DNA of 64,000 nucleotides from Planctomycetaceae bacterium (GTDB lineage Bacteria > Planctomycetota > Planctomycetia > Planctomycetales > Planctomycetaceae). Below the pieces are notes generated by a model. It was not told the DNA's origin. It was given only the letters and a program-made list of their open reading frames with translations, and did not search any database. The stretch lies in NCBI GenBank assembly GCA_016795145.1, contig JAEUII010000440.1:1-64000 (forward strand), given 5' to 3'. The translations under genes and the position numbers were made by a program. The stretch's first letter is position 1, and every line of letters starts with the position of its first letter. Shown here one piece after another: positions 45,541 to 54,249 of the stretch.

Positions 45541-46173
45541 CTACTGCATCTGGTCGCGTTCTTCGTCCGTGAATTCATTGTTGACCTCGCGGCCGGCGGC
45601 GTGGTCACTTCGCATGCGGGATGTCTTTTGGGCTAACACCGCGTAGACGCCCCCGATCTTATCGCCCACGAAACCTCCGGTGCATTCCTCCCGGATTCCT
45701 ATGGACCGGCCTGCAGCAAAGGCATCCTGGTTGGCTGCCAGAAATGTGAACTGCCAGCTGTAGACGCTCTGCTGGTGTTCGATCATCGTTCGGATCTGTT
45801 CCAGAGTAAACTCCTTGCTGGAATTCTCCTCACCGTCGGTCACGATCACAAACAACACCAGTCCGGGCCGCTGAGATTCCTCCATGGCTGCCAGTCTGGA
45901 GCCCGTCTCGTTGATGGCTCGGCCGACGGCGTCGAGCAACGCTGTGGAACCTCGAGGCACCAGTTTGTATTCCGGCACTGAGTGGATTGGAACTCCCGAA
46001 TGAACGAACTCGTATTCGTTGTCAAACTGAACCAGTGTCAGTAGCGCCTCACCGGTTGCGGTCTTTTGCGATTCGACAAACGTGTTGATGCCTCCTTCTG
46101 CATCCGTTTTGATGGAGCTCATTGAACCACTGCGGTCGACAACCATCGTAATGTCTGTCAGGTCAGTTCTCAT
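45541..46173 (-). CDS. VWA-domain protein
   Basis: 210 residues, almost entirely a von Willebrand A fold: VVDRSGSMSS is the metal-site (MIDAS) D-x-S-x-S motif, RGSTALLDA gives the MIDAS Thr, and VTDGEENSS the MIDAS Asp. There is no signal peptide. Soluble VWA proteins of this size, often annotated as TerY-like or simply VWA, mediate metal-dependent binding in cytosolic complexes. The start at 46173 has AAAGGA 9 bases upstream. Partner unknown; no MoxR-type ATPase is adjacent, which is unusual as VWA and MoxR genes often cluster. Confidence 0.88.
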   Translation of the reverse strand: MRTDLTDITMVVDRSGSMSSIKTDAEGGINTFVESQKTATGEALLTLVQFDNEYEFVHSGVPIHSVPEYKLVPRGSTALLDAVGRAINETGSRLAAMEESQRPGLVLFVIVTDGEENSSKEFTLEQIRTMIEHQQSVYSWQFTFLAANQDAFAAGRSIGIREECTGGFVGDKIGGVYAVLAQKTSRMRSDHAAGREVNNEFTDEERDQMQ

Positions 46174-46579
46174 CGGTCTTGTCCTTTCAGCATCCGTTCA
46201 TATGCTCAAAACTCGACTGCGAAGTACTCACGCCGGAGTAAGTCTAGCGAAGGACGACACGACTTCGTGCCGAAAGGTTCGCCAGAATGTATGGGTCAGC
46301 GGAAAATAGCGTCCTCCGTCAACACAGTTGATGACGAAGGAAACTCGTTGGTTCCGGAGACGACATCGCTCCTCCTTCAAGCTCGTCCGTCCCTGTGTGA
46401 CAAGTGGCGCTGTCGGAAGTAGACTGCCATCGTGCAAAGAGCAGTGCGGCGCAGAATGTACGTCAAATTCATGAGATAGACTCACCGGAGGGCTCGCGCC
46501 CTGCCGCCACAATCGCTGCGTTTCCGTTGGGGAAGCATGCTTCCATCATTGCCCTTCGGAGAGACAGCAGGAGCCAGAA
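46174..46579. other. Divergent intergenic region
   Basis: About 400 bases between the divergently transcribed VWA and esterase genes. No supported gene; small frames here lack signatures. It must hold both promoters. Confidence 0.4.
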
Positions 46580-47503
46580 TTGGACCGCATCGTGATCAGA
46601 TTGCTCGTCATAGTCAGTGCGTTTTGTCTGACCTTCGACAGCGAACGACTTTTGGCTGCGACTTTTGAACAGCCGACCCCAACACAGTCGAACGTGTCCT
46701 ATGGTCCTGATGTCCGAAACGTACTCGACTTCTGGGCGGCTGCCGGTGATGGTCCACGACCACTGTTAGTCTATATCCACGGGGGCGGCTGGCTGACGGG
46801 AGACAAGAGCCAGAAGGGACCGGCGATCCAGCCCTTTCTGGACAAGGGCATTTCCTTTGCGTCGATCAACTACCGGTTGACTCCCCGGAATCCTCTTCCA
46901 GCCCCAGTTCACGATGCGGCGAGAGCCATCCAGTTTCTTCGTTCGAAAGCCGCATCATGGAACATTGATACGACTCATATCGCGCTGACCGGGCCAAGTG
47001 CGGGAGCCTGCACGTGCATGTGGCTCCTGCTTCACGATGATCTCGCCGATCCAAACGCGACTGATCCAGTCCTGCACGAATCCACGCGAGTCTGTGCCGC
47101 TTCGGTGTCTGTTGGCCAGACGTCCATTGACCCGGTTGTGATTGAAGAATGGTTAGGGCCAAATGTTCTTCAACATCCCATGATCGCGAACGCCGTGGGA
47201 GAGACGGATATCGCGAATGTCATGAAGGATCGCGAAAAATACGGTCCTCTGCACATCGAATTCTCTCCCATCAATCATGTTGACTCAAAGGATCCTCCGC
47301 TGTTCATGACTTGCAGCGCGGAGATGGACCTGCCGTCGAGGGACGCAGGTCACGGGATCCATCATCCGGTTTTTGGGGCCAAGCTTAAAGAGAAGTCGGA
47401 CCAGGTCGGACACGAATGTCACCTCGTGATCCCAGGCTATTCAGAGTCTCGAAAGTACGTTGATGGAAACGACTTTTTGGTTCAGATGCTGCTGTCGAAG
47501 TAG
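46580..47503 (+). CDS. Exported alpha/beta hydrolase (esterase/lipase family)
   Basis: 307 residues starting at TTG 46580, with GGAG about 9 bases upstream. A hydrophobic signal (VIRLLVIVSAFCL) leads to cleavage near LLAA-TF. The fold is clear: IHGGGW (oxyanion hole, 67-71), YRLTPRNPLPAPVHD, GPSAG (nucleophile Ser140) and a C-terminal HECHLVIPGY with a candidate His. This is the BD-FAE/hormone-sensitive-lipase-like group of carboxylesterases; in planctomycetes such enzymes often deacetylate polysaccharides. It stands alone on the plus strand, convergent with the pectate-lyase-like gene. Confidence 0.88.
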   Translation: MDRIVIRLLVIVSAFCLTFDSERLLAATFEQPTPTQSNVSYGPDVRNVLDFWAAAGDGPRPLLVYIHGGGWLTGDKSQKGPAIQPFLDKGISFASINYRLTPRNPLPAPVHDAARAIQFLRSKAASWNIDTTHIALTGPSAGACTCMWLLLHDDLADPNATDPVLHESTRVCAASVSVGQTSIDPVVIEEWLGPNVLQHPMIANAVGETDIANVMKDREKYGPLHIEFSPINHVDSKDPPLFMTCSAEMDLPSRDAGHGIHHPVFGAKLKEKSDQVGHECHLVIPGYSESRKYVDGNDFLVQMLLSK

Positions 47504-47551
47504 AGATGTGACTATGTGGCGCACAGGGTGGATCTCGCCTCTTTACTCTGT

Positions 47552-49489
47552 TCACGGCGCGTTGGGCTTTGCACCAGTCGACACATATGGCATCGCAGTT
47601 CCTTCACCGCGTTTGATTGTCTTTGCCTGGCCGTTCCGACTTTCCTGAATGATGGTCTCGAACGGATCTCCGTTGAAACAGACTTCGCTAAACCAGGTGA
47701 AAACTGACGAGTCGCTCGTGACGAACATTGGAGCCAGCTTTCCGGCTGTGGTCGTATAGCTGAAGCCTCCGAGAATCTCGCTGCGTCCGTTGTTGCGAGT
47801 CTCCAGCAGCGTGCCACCTCGTTCTGTTTTGTAACCAAGTACCCAAAGCTGGCTGGCGTCATTCACAACATGCGTGCCTTCGTTCTCGACATTCAGCTGC
47901 CGAGCCCAGACCTTTTGACGTTTGAGTTTCAGGTCGTGAGTCACGAAGTCCTCAAAGTACAGTTCACCCGTTTCTGCCTTGTCCGTGAATGTCAGGTCGC
48001 AGTCTGCAACGCTGCGGAAAATGACGGTTCGTGACGAGTCGATTTCGATGCCTCCATGGATGTAAGAGAAATGCTCGATCGACAGAGCAGGGGACGTCCC
48101 GTCAAGAACTCGAAAATCCGGCTGAGCCTGTTGCGTGTAGTCAACCCAGCCGCCAACACCGATCAGCCGTCTCACGTTGCCTCGAATCAGCACCGTGGAC
48201 TTCAGAGCATAGAAGCCGGGAAGAAACACGGTCGTCGCGCCGGAATCGATCGCCTTCTGAATGGCGGCGGATGAGTCCTGGTTGCCGGTCGGGTCTGCGC
48301 CAAAATCGTCGACGTTTGCCCAGGTCGAGGGGTCATCAGCGGGAACCTTCGGGGGCTCCTTCACTTCAAGCCGAAGAGATCCTGGCTGTGATCCGGAACC
48401 GGACGGAAATGCCCGCGTCGCCTTCGCGGAAGAATACTCGCTGATACTCGGGCCGAGACTGCCTGGCCTGTCTTCGCCTGCGATACGCACTGCGGCAAAC
48501 CAATCCGGTGTCTTCACGTCGCCGAGTGCTCGCGCGTAGCCAGTCGTCTGAACATCGCGAAGAAAGATGCTGCCCCCGTTGTAGTTGATGATCGCCGGCC
48601 ATTTCTCCGCGCCGGGCTGGCCGGACAACTGAGCATCCACGAGGCAGCAGCTTCCGTAACTGCGAACGGCCGGGACGGAGTTGTGACTCACCAGTCCTCG
48701 GATGCTGATCGACTGGCCTTCATTGTCGAACGCGATCTCTCTTTGTTCTTTCAGCGTGATGTGTTCGAACGTCTGGCCGTTCACCGCGTTCGCTGTTCTG
48801 ATTCCTTTTCGATAGCCTGTGATTTCACAGTGACGAACCAGCAGCGGTCCGTTCATGTCACGATGTCCCAGGTCGAGCCCGATCAGGCCGCTGTTTTCCG
48901 ACGCGATGAAGCGACAGTTTCGCACGGCTCCCGAGTTGTTCGAATAGAACTGCAGCCCGATCGCGCCGGGGTTGTTCTGGCCGACATCAAACGTGATGTC
49001 CTGAACATAGTTGTGAAACCAGTCAGCAGACCCAAAGCCACCGCACCACATGATGCTGCCCGGCTTCTCCGCGTCGGTGAACGTGCCATCTTTCAGGCGG
49101 AAGATCGTGCGATGAGCATTCTGGCCCTGAAGATAATTCTTGCCCCACGCATCACGTCCCTCAGAGTTCTTCTTGGACCAGTTCAGCGTCCTCGAAATCA
49201 AATACGTGCCGTTAGGGAAGTACAACATCCGATGCAGCCCCATCGTGTCCGTGAGTGCTCGCTGGATCGCATCCGTATCATCGGTGACACCATCGCCCTT
49301 CGCGAAGTACGGAGCCTTGGTGATGTTGATGACAGAAGGACTTGCGGGATAAGCAATCTCAATGTCCATTGAGATAACCGCGCCTTTGGAATTTTCGTCT
49401 GCGGCTGTCCTGGCCGACGTGAACAGGCCGACGATCGCGGCAAGCAGACAGTGCCTGCAAAGCAAAACACTTCTTCGTGAATCAACCAT
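47552..49489 (-). CDS. Exported tandem pectate-lyase-superfamily (Pectate_lyase_3) protein
   Basis: 645 residues from ATG 49489; GGAG lies 7 bases upstream and the N-terminus is a signal peptide (LLCRHCLLAAIVGLF...SARTA-AD). Two right-handed beta-helix modules each begin with the Pectate_lyase_3 signature: ITKAPYFAKGDGVTDDTDA-x-QRAL near residue 55 and DFGADPTGNQDSSAAIQKAI near residue 395. The first is followed by long beta-helix repeats with N/G-rich turns (YSNNSGAVRNCRFIASENS). Proteins of this type cleave or bind pectin-like or other acidic polysaccharides outside the cell. I cannot identify catalytic residues, so substrate is inferred only from the family. Confidence 0.85.
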   Translation of the reverse strand: MVDSRRSVLLCRHCLLAAIVGLFTSARTAADENSKGAVISMDIEIAYPASPSVINITKAPYFAKGDGVTDDTDAIQRALTDTMGLHRMLYFPNGTYLISRTLNWSKKNSEGRDAWGKNYLQGQNAHRTIFRLKDGTFTDAEKPGSIMWCGGFGSADWFHNYVQDITFDVGQNNPGAIGLQFYSNNSGAVRNCRFIASENSGLIGLDLGHRDMNGPLLVRHCEITGYRKGIRTANAVNGQTFEHITLKEQREIAFDNEGQSISIRGLVSHNSVPAVRSYGSCCLVDAQLSGQPGAEKWPAIINYNGGSIFLRDVQTTGYARALGDVKTPDWFAAVRIAGEDRPGSLGPSISEYSSAKATRAFPSGSGSQPGSLRLEVKEPPKVPADDPSTWANVDDFGADPTGNQDSSAAIQKAIDSGATTVFLPGFYALKSTVLIRGNVRRLIGVGGWVDYTQQAQPDFRVLDGTSPALSIEHFSYIHGGIEIDSSRTVIFRSVADCDLTFTDKAETGELYFEDFVTHDLKLKRQKVWARQLNVENEGTHVVNDASQLWVLGYKTERGGTLLETRNNGRSEILGGFSYTTTAGKLAPMFVTSDSSVFTWFSEVCFNGDPFETIIQESRNGQAKTIKRGEGTAMPYVSTGAKPNAP

Positions 49490-49633
49490 GTTGGCTCCAG
49501 CGACAGGATTCATCAAAAGACTAAGCAGACGCATCTTGCCAAGGACCTGAGCCAGATCAAACCGCATCACGGTGAGATTCTGCGCTGGTGTTTGTCCTGG
49601 TCCTGCTCTCGACGAAATGACAGGTCGATTCGT

Positions 49634-50431
49634 TTAGCCCATGGTGGCTCGCAGGTCGATCATCGCTCGATCGAACGATTCAATGGTGATAAAGCCCAGA
49701 CGAGGGTATTCGATGTCCAGTATCAGATAAACGGAGAGTGCCATAACGACGGCGAAGCCGTAGACATGCAGAGGACTTTTCGTTCTGGCGCGAGCCATAT
49801 CGAAACCGGCAAACAGGCTGCTAAGCAGCACCAGCAGGCCCAGCATCAGAAAGACCGGAAGTGGAGGATGTTGTTGTGCAGCCATAAGTCGGCTGGTGCT
49901 CAGATCAAACATCTCATTCACCGGCGGGAGCACGACCTGCGCGAGTGGGAGTGATGTGTCATTCCTGACCGCCTGAACGAGATTTGTCCAGATCTCCTGC
50001 TGGACAGCAGACAGCCGGTTCATGCCTGCTCGGATCTGTTCTTCGTCGCCACCTTCTCGAACGATTTCCAGTTCAATGTCAACGTACCGGCGGAATCCTT
50101 CCTGCAACGTTTTTCGTTCGGGTTCCTTCAGAAGATCCAGGCGAAGCCACGCTGTGCCGATCGCGTTGACTTGCTGAGTAATCAGGTCACGTCGATCATT
50201 GAACCGGGTTGCCGCACCTGTGAATGTAAATGCGACGAGCAGTCCCATGAGCCCGAATGTCGCCCCTTCAAGCGAGCCGACTCCGGCCATGCCTTCTTCA
50301 CCGGCGGCTCGTTTGTTCCGGTGCCCAAGGTAAACGCCAAAGCGCTGACTGATCAGCACACCCGCAAAAATGACCAGCGCAAACAGAATGGAGAGCATCA
50401 TTTTTTTGTCGCCTGAGTTCTTCCTTTCCAT
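49634..50431 (-). CDS. Bestrophin-like (DUF4239) membrane protein
   Basis: 265 residues from ATG 50431 (MERKNSGDKK). An N-terminal hydrophobic helix (LSILFALVIFAGVLIS) is followed by GSLEGATFGLMGLLVAFTFTGAATRFNDRRDLITQQVNAIGTAWLR, which is the hallmark of the DUF4239/bestrophin-like family, then a helical domain and two closely spaced C-terminal helices (PVFLMLGLLVLLSSLFAGF; LHVYGFAVVMALSVYLILDIEYPRLGF). Such proteins are predicted inner-membrane channels or transporters with no proven substrate. The frame continues to 50512, but those residues look non-coding. The pyrD tail lies just upstream. Confidence 0.88.
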   Translation of the reverse strand: MERKNSGDKKMMLSILFALVIFAGVLISQRFGVYLGHRNKRAAGEEGMAGVGSLEGATFGLMGLLVAFTFTGAATRFNDRRDLITQQVNAIGTAWLRLDLLKEPERKTLQEGFRRYVDIELEIVREGGDEEQIRAGMNRLSAVQQEIWTNLVQAVRNDTSLPLAQVVLPPVNEMFDLSTSRLMAAQQHPPLPVFLMLGLLVLLSSLFAGFDMARARTKSPLHVYGFAVVMALSVYLILDIEYPRLGFITIESFDRAMIDLRATMG

Positions 50432-50551
50432 GCGGATACCGCCGGACTTCCTTCCGGTACGTGACCCACACGATGGCGGCTGCAGTCTGGGAATGCGGTT
50501 ACCGACTTTCAAGCGTGCTGAAATGATGATGTCGTCGGATTGTTTTCTCAG

Positions 50552-50711
50552 TCAGCGAAGATCCCGGTAGTCTGCGGTGCCGACGGCTTCCGTGACATTC
50601 GCAAACCCATCGCGCTGCAACCGGGCCAGACCTTGGCAGATACGTTTCGCGATACCTGGGCCTTCATAGATCATTGCGGTGTAGAGCTGCACAAGAGAGG
50701 CTCCAAGGCGA
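50552..50711 (-). pseudogene. pyrD: pyrD (dihydroorotate dehydrogenase) C-terminal remnant
   Basis: The minus strand reads [20 protein letters not shown] then [20 protein letters not shown] and VG, ending in a stop at 50552. This is the conserved C-terminus of class 2 dihydroorotate dehydrogenase (GAxLVQxYTxxxYxGPGL...RDGF). Homology begins near 50711; just beyond, the same frame meets a stop and the adjacent small gene occupies the other frame. Only about 50 of ~350 residues are present, so it is inactive. No other part of pyrD is in the window. Confidence 0.82.
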
Positions 50712-50730
50712 TTCTTGTGAATCATGACTG

Positions 50731-50991
50731 TCAGCCGGGCGACGGTCTGTGGCGAATCAGGACTTCATTTTCAAATGGCACTCCTGGATGCAGAACGTCA
50801 ACGTTGAGGAAGCGTGTGGTCTGATCTATCACAAGCTCTACCACAGCCGGTCCTGGATTGAATTCTGCCCCTTGCCTGAGATAAAGCGTGGTAGGGCTCA
50901 GTTTGCTCAACGGCAGTCTTTGACCATCAACAACCAGCACGGCAGTCACGTTCGCGGAATACTGGCCTGCCGTTGGGGTGAGATCGATCAT
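50731..50991 (-). CDS. Small hypothetical protein (86 residues)
   Basis: Starts at ATG 50991, whose CAT overlaps the ATG of the divergent mini-kinase by sharing the palindrome CATG. The product, [20 protein letters not shown] followed by [20 protein letters not shown], is hydrophobic-alternating and beta-rich with balanced charge, unlike a chance frame. I recognise no family. It ends in front of the pyrD tail. Because each gene's upstream region lies inside the other, expression of the pair must be linked or mutually exclusive unless one is not real. Confidence 0.45.
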   Translation of the reverse strand: MIDLTPTAGQYSANVTAVLVVDGQRLPLSKLSPTTLYLRQGAEFNPGPAVVELVIDQTTRFLNVDVLHPGVPFENEVLIRHRPSPG

Positions 50992-51496
50992 GGAACACAA
51001 CTATCCGGACGAATACCGACGACTACAGGAATATGCGACTCGCAAGCGAATCGATCTGTTGAACCGACTCGGTTGGGGAATGGATGGATTGGTATATTCG
51101 ACAAAACAGAGTTCGGCCGTCAAGGCACACAGCAAGAAGGAAACGTTTGAGAAGGAACAGCGTGTCTATCAGGCTTTGGCAGAGCATCCAGAATATGATT
51201 TTGCCGGGTTTAGTGTGCCGAGGATGCTGGAATGCCATCCAGAACTGTGGATCATCGAGATGCAGCTCGTAGTTCCGCCATTTGTTGTTGACTTCACAGG
51301 GGCAACCATTGGCAAACAGTCGTCTGCGTTTTTGGATATGTCTGAGGAAGACTACACCGAGTGGCGAAACGAAAAGATTGAAGCCTACGGCGAGTCAGAC
51401 TGGGAGCAAGTCGAAATTGTCATCCGTTGTTTTCGGCGGATCGGCATATATTTGAACGATGTGCATAAGGGGAACATCAGGCTGCGGAACGAGTAG
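50990..51496 (+). CDS. Minimal protein-kinase-like protein
   Basis: 168 residues from ATG 50990; GGTGAG lies 8 bases upstream. Residues 27-36 (LGWGMDGLVY) resemble a glycine loop, SSAVKAH places Lys45, EKEQRVYQAL suggests the C-helix Glu near 56, and the C-terminus ILNDVHKGNI (YLNDVHKGNI, D157 and N162) is a kinase catalytic loop with Asp and Asn conserved but HRD replaced by LND. The chain ends six residues later, so DFG, the activation segment and the C-lobe helices are missing. It may bind nucleotides without phosphorylating, work with a partner, or be a small kinase relative as in aminoglycoside-kinase-like folds. A divergent gene shares its start region. Confidence 0.7.
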   Translation: MEHNYPDEYRRLQEYATRKRIDLLNRLGWGMDGLVYSTKQSSAVKAHSKKETFEKEQRVYQALAEHPEYDFAGFSVPRMLECHPELWIIEMQLVVPPFVVDFTGATIGKQSSAFLDMSEEDYTEWRNEKIEAYGESDWEQVEIVIRCFRRIGIYLNDVHKGNIRLRNE

Positions 51497-51512
51497 TAAG
51501 TCGGTCCGACAC

Positions 51513-53933
51513 TCAGTCCTGTTCCCTCAACGACTTCAACTCCGGACGTTCCTTCGAGGCTTGAATCCTCTTGATCGCCTCACGAACTGCCTCAGCTTTC
51601 TGCCGGCTGAGTTTCTTCGGGAAGTTGACCTCGCCCCGGTCGAACCCGGCTGCCGTTTCTTCAAGATGTGGGATGACAGCCTGTGCTTCGGCTCCATAGG
51701 CGTCGAGTACTTCCAGAATCTCCGGTGTTCGGTGTTCGCTGGCCCACGGATTCTGAGTGCGCAGATAGTTGGCGGTGGCCTGCATGCCTTCCTTGATGTG
51801 ATGGGAGGCCAGAACTTTCAGGCCGTTCAATCGCACGCCGTCGGCGAACATTTCTCCGCTGGGTGCTGGCGTTTCGATCGCTTCCAGAATGGTGGGCAGC
51901 AATGGTCTAATTTCCTGATAAGACAGGCGACGATAAACCTCACTGACTTCACTGCGGGCACGGCCGTCCTGATTCTGAAGGACTCGAGCGATCGCCTCGA
52001 GAAGTTTGTCCTTATCGACATCCTCAAGTGACTTCATTCGAGGAAGCATTGTTCCGAAAATTGCAAAGGCGACAAACCGCTGCTCCATTCCACGTGGGTC
52101 TTCGGGCGATGATGCACGAGTCATCAGGTTCAGCATGTCGGGCAGAGCAACCACGGCAGGTTTTCCGATCGCGGCAAGTGCCGAGGCCGCTCGGACACGA
52201 AGCCAGAGGTCTTTGTGCTGCAGCAAAGCCCGGAGCTTTGGAACAGCCGGAGCCGCATCGCCTCGCATGCTTTCCAGTGTCTGACAGGCTCCGATTTGAG
52301 CTTCCAGACTCTCTGAATCCAGCAAGGCGACGATGTCAGAGAGCGGTGGGTCTTTTCGCAGTGAAAGCTCCAGAGCCGCTCGTTCACGCACGATGGGTGA
52401 CCAGGAGCCGAGACGTGCGACCAGTTCTGCATCTGTCATCGCAGTGTAGAAGCTTCTGCGGTCTTTGTTGTCCCATCCCCGACCATCAGCGATGATCGCC
52501 TGAGCTGTCTCGGATGCCAGCGGCTGAATAACACCGGGCGTTTTGCCAGTGAGCCGAATCTTTTTCAGTGGCACCGCGTAGCCAAGGAGATAGGCTCCCG
52601 TTGCATCCCAGCCATGATAGCTGTCGTGATCGGGTTCGGGCGGACCTTGATGTGTGAACGTGCCATCGTGGCGTCTCGCCAGGTCGTGATACCAGCCACC
52701 GAACTCCTGCATCCAGGCACCTGTCGCCTGCGGGCCTGCCTGTCCAATGGCCGGCAACGACCACAGCAGATTGAAGTAGTTGCCCGTGTGCCCGCAATCT
52801 CGCTCATTGCCATGCGACGCCAGAGCCATGCGAGTAAAGTAATTCGCGGCTGTTGATTCACCAAGATGATTGAACAGAACTGCCGCCATGCCGCACTTGC
52901 CATTGTCTTCGTGAGTTTCCGTCCATGCGGCGTGATCACCGTACGGAACAGCTCCCTTGCCGGTGTAGAAGCGAAGAAGTCGCGCGCTGAGATCAACCGC
53001 ATGAGCGACCTCGGGATCTTTCACACCCGCATCACGAGCCAGCAACAGACCGATTGTGAGCGGAAGACCAGGGGAGTTCATCATGCCGTAACCCTGGAGA
53101 CGACCATCCGGCAACGCAAACGTGTGTCCCCAGGAACCGACAGCACTCTGGCCCTTCGCAGCTTCCAGTGCCAGCCTTCGCAGTCCCGGCACCACGGAAA
53201 CGTCGTCTGTTGCGATGACGTATTCCGCGAGGAAGATCATCACGTAGCCGTAATACCAGGTTCTGAAATCTGACGTCTTGAAGTTCGCCGCCCACTGAGC
53301 TTCTCTGGCGACCAACGCTTTGTGCGAAGGATCTCCTCCGGCAAGCAGCGCGAGCGCGTTGAGACAACGTGGGATCGGGTCTGTCTGATCGCCGTAGTCT
53401 TCCGCGGAGACTCGTTCCGCAAGAGTCTTCAGCCCCTGCTCAAGGATGAGTTTCGACTTGGGGCAGTCAAATGGTGCGGTGGAACTGAATGAACCAAGGA
53501 CGGGCAACGAGACTGTGACGTCCTCGGTTTTTCCAGCGCGCCATCGAGTCAGAACAAGTTTGCCGCTGCCTGATTCCGCCGTCGAAACCGCTTGCCCGAA
53601 TTCAGTGCGAGGGTCGATCGAGAACGGTTGACCACCGACGCCCAGAATCACGTCACCCACGGCGATGATCCCATCGGCAGGTGAGCCAGCATCGACTGCT
53701 GTGACGATGATCTGCCTCGCATCCTTCGTCACGAGCTTGTCCGAGAACATCCAGCCTCGCAAACCCGTCGGGCCCAGGTTCCAGTCGTGTTTCGCTTCTG
53801 ATGGGACGACATCGCCTTTTGTGAAGTCCGGGATCTTTGGCGACTTGTCGTCAGGTGCAGCGAACGTGGATTGATTCGCAGAGAGCCAAACGAGAGCGGT
53901 GAGTATCCAAACGTAGATTGTCTTCATGTCCAT
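51513..53933 (-). CDS. Exported PDZ/HEAT-repeat protein (DUF6288-like)
   Basis: 806 residues with an N-terminal signal peptide (IYVWILTALVWLSANQSTFA). A PDZ domain follows (about 50-150: GLRGWMFSDKL, VDAGSPADGIIAVGDVILGVGG), then a central alpha-helical region with WYYGYVMIFLAEYV, MMNSPGLPLTIGLLLARD and WTETHEDNGKCG, resembling an alpha/alpha-toroid as in squalene-cyclase-like folds, and C-terminal HEAT-type repeats (VPKLRALLQHKDLWLRVRAA...). This matches DUF6288-like planctomycete proteins of unknown function. Its stop lies 16 bases from the convergent mini-kinase gene. It might act as a scaffold or peptidoglycan-associated protein; that is inference. Confidence 0.82.
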   Translation of the reverse strand: MDMKTIYVWILTALVWLSANQSTFAAPDDKSPKIPDFTKGDVVPSEAKHDWNLGPTGLRGWMFSDKLVTKDARQIIVTAVDAGSPADGIIAVGDVILGVGGQPFSIDPRTEFGQAVSTAESGSGKLVLTRWRAGKTEDVTVSLPVLGSFSSTAPFDCPKSKLILEQGLKTLAERVSAEDYGDQTDPIPRCLNALALLAGGDPSHKALVAREAQWAANFKTSDFRTWYYGYVMIFLAEYVIATDDVSVVPGLRRLALEAAKGQSAVGSWGHTFALPDGRLQGYGMMNSPGLPLTIGLLLARDAGVKDPEVAHAVDLSARLLRFYTGKGAVPYGDHAAWTETHEDNGKCGMAAVLFNHLGESTAANYFTRMALASHGNERDCGHTGNYFNLLWSLPAIGQAGPQATGAWMQEFGGWYHDLARRHDGTFTHQGPPEPDHDSYHGWDATGAYLLGYAVPLKKIRLTGKTPGVIQPLASETAQAIIADGRGWDNKDRRSFYTAMTDAELVARLGSWSPIVRERAALELSLRKDPPLSDIVALLDSESLEAQIGACQTLESMRGDAAPAVPKLRALLQHKDLWLRVRAASALAAIGKPAVVALPDMLNLMTRASSPEDPRGMEQRFVAFAIFGTMLPRMKSLEDVDKDKLLEAIARVLQNQDGRARSEVSEVYRRLSYQEIRPLLPTILEAIETPAPSGEMFADGVRLNGLKVLASHHIKEGMQATANYLRTQNPWASEHRTPEILEVLDAYGAEAQAVIPHLEETAAGFDRGEVNFPKKLSRQKAEAVREAIKRIQASKERPELKSLREQD

Positions 53934-53947
53934 CCTGTTTCCGATCC

Positions 53948-54240
53948 CAATTCGGCGAGCGGCCTGGCGTTAGCCGGCCGGTACATCACACGCCGATACA
54001 AACCACAACCCGGCGAGCGGCCGGTGTCAACCGGCCGGTACACCACAAGCCCATACCACAACACAACCCGATACATCACATCGTTGAAACACAAAATCGC
54101 ATACCGGGAAGCTGACGCATCCCGCTCGCCAGAATGATTCAGGGGATTGACCAAAACTCGATTCATCCACACATCATGCGGCATCACGTCATCACAAAAT
54201 CGCATACCGGCCGGTTGACACCGGGGCCGCTCGCCGTTTG
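53948..54240. repeat. GCGAGCGGCCGG intergenic repeat cluster
   Basis: Two direct copies, CGGCGAGCGGCCTGGCGTTA...CCGGCCGGTAC (53951-53985) and CGGCGAGCGGCCGGTGTCAA...CCGGCCGGTAC (54011-54045), and one inverted copy ACCGGCCGGTTGACACCG...GCCGCTCGCCG (54205-54236). Each is an imperfect palindrome around GGCCGG. No gene is supported between 53934 and 54249, which is otherwise A/C-rich with a CACAACAC pattern. Confidence 0.85.
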
Positions 54241-54249
54241 TTGAATTCA

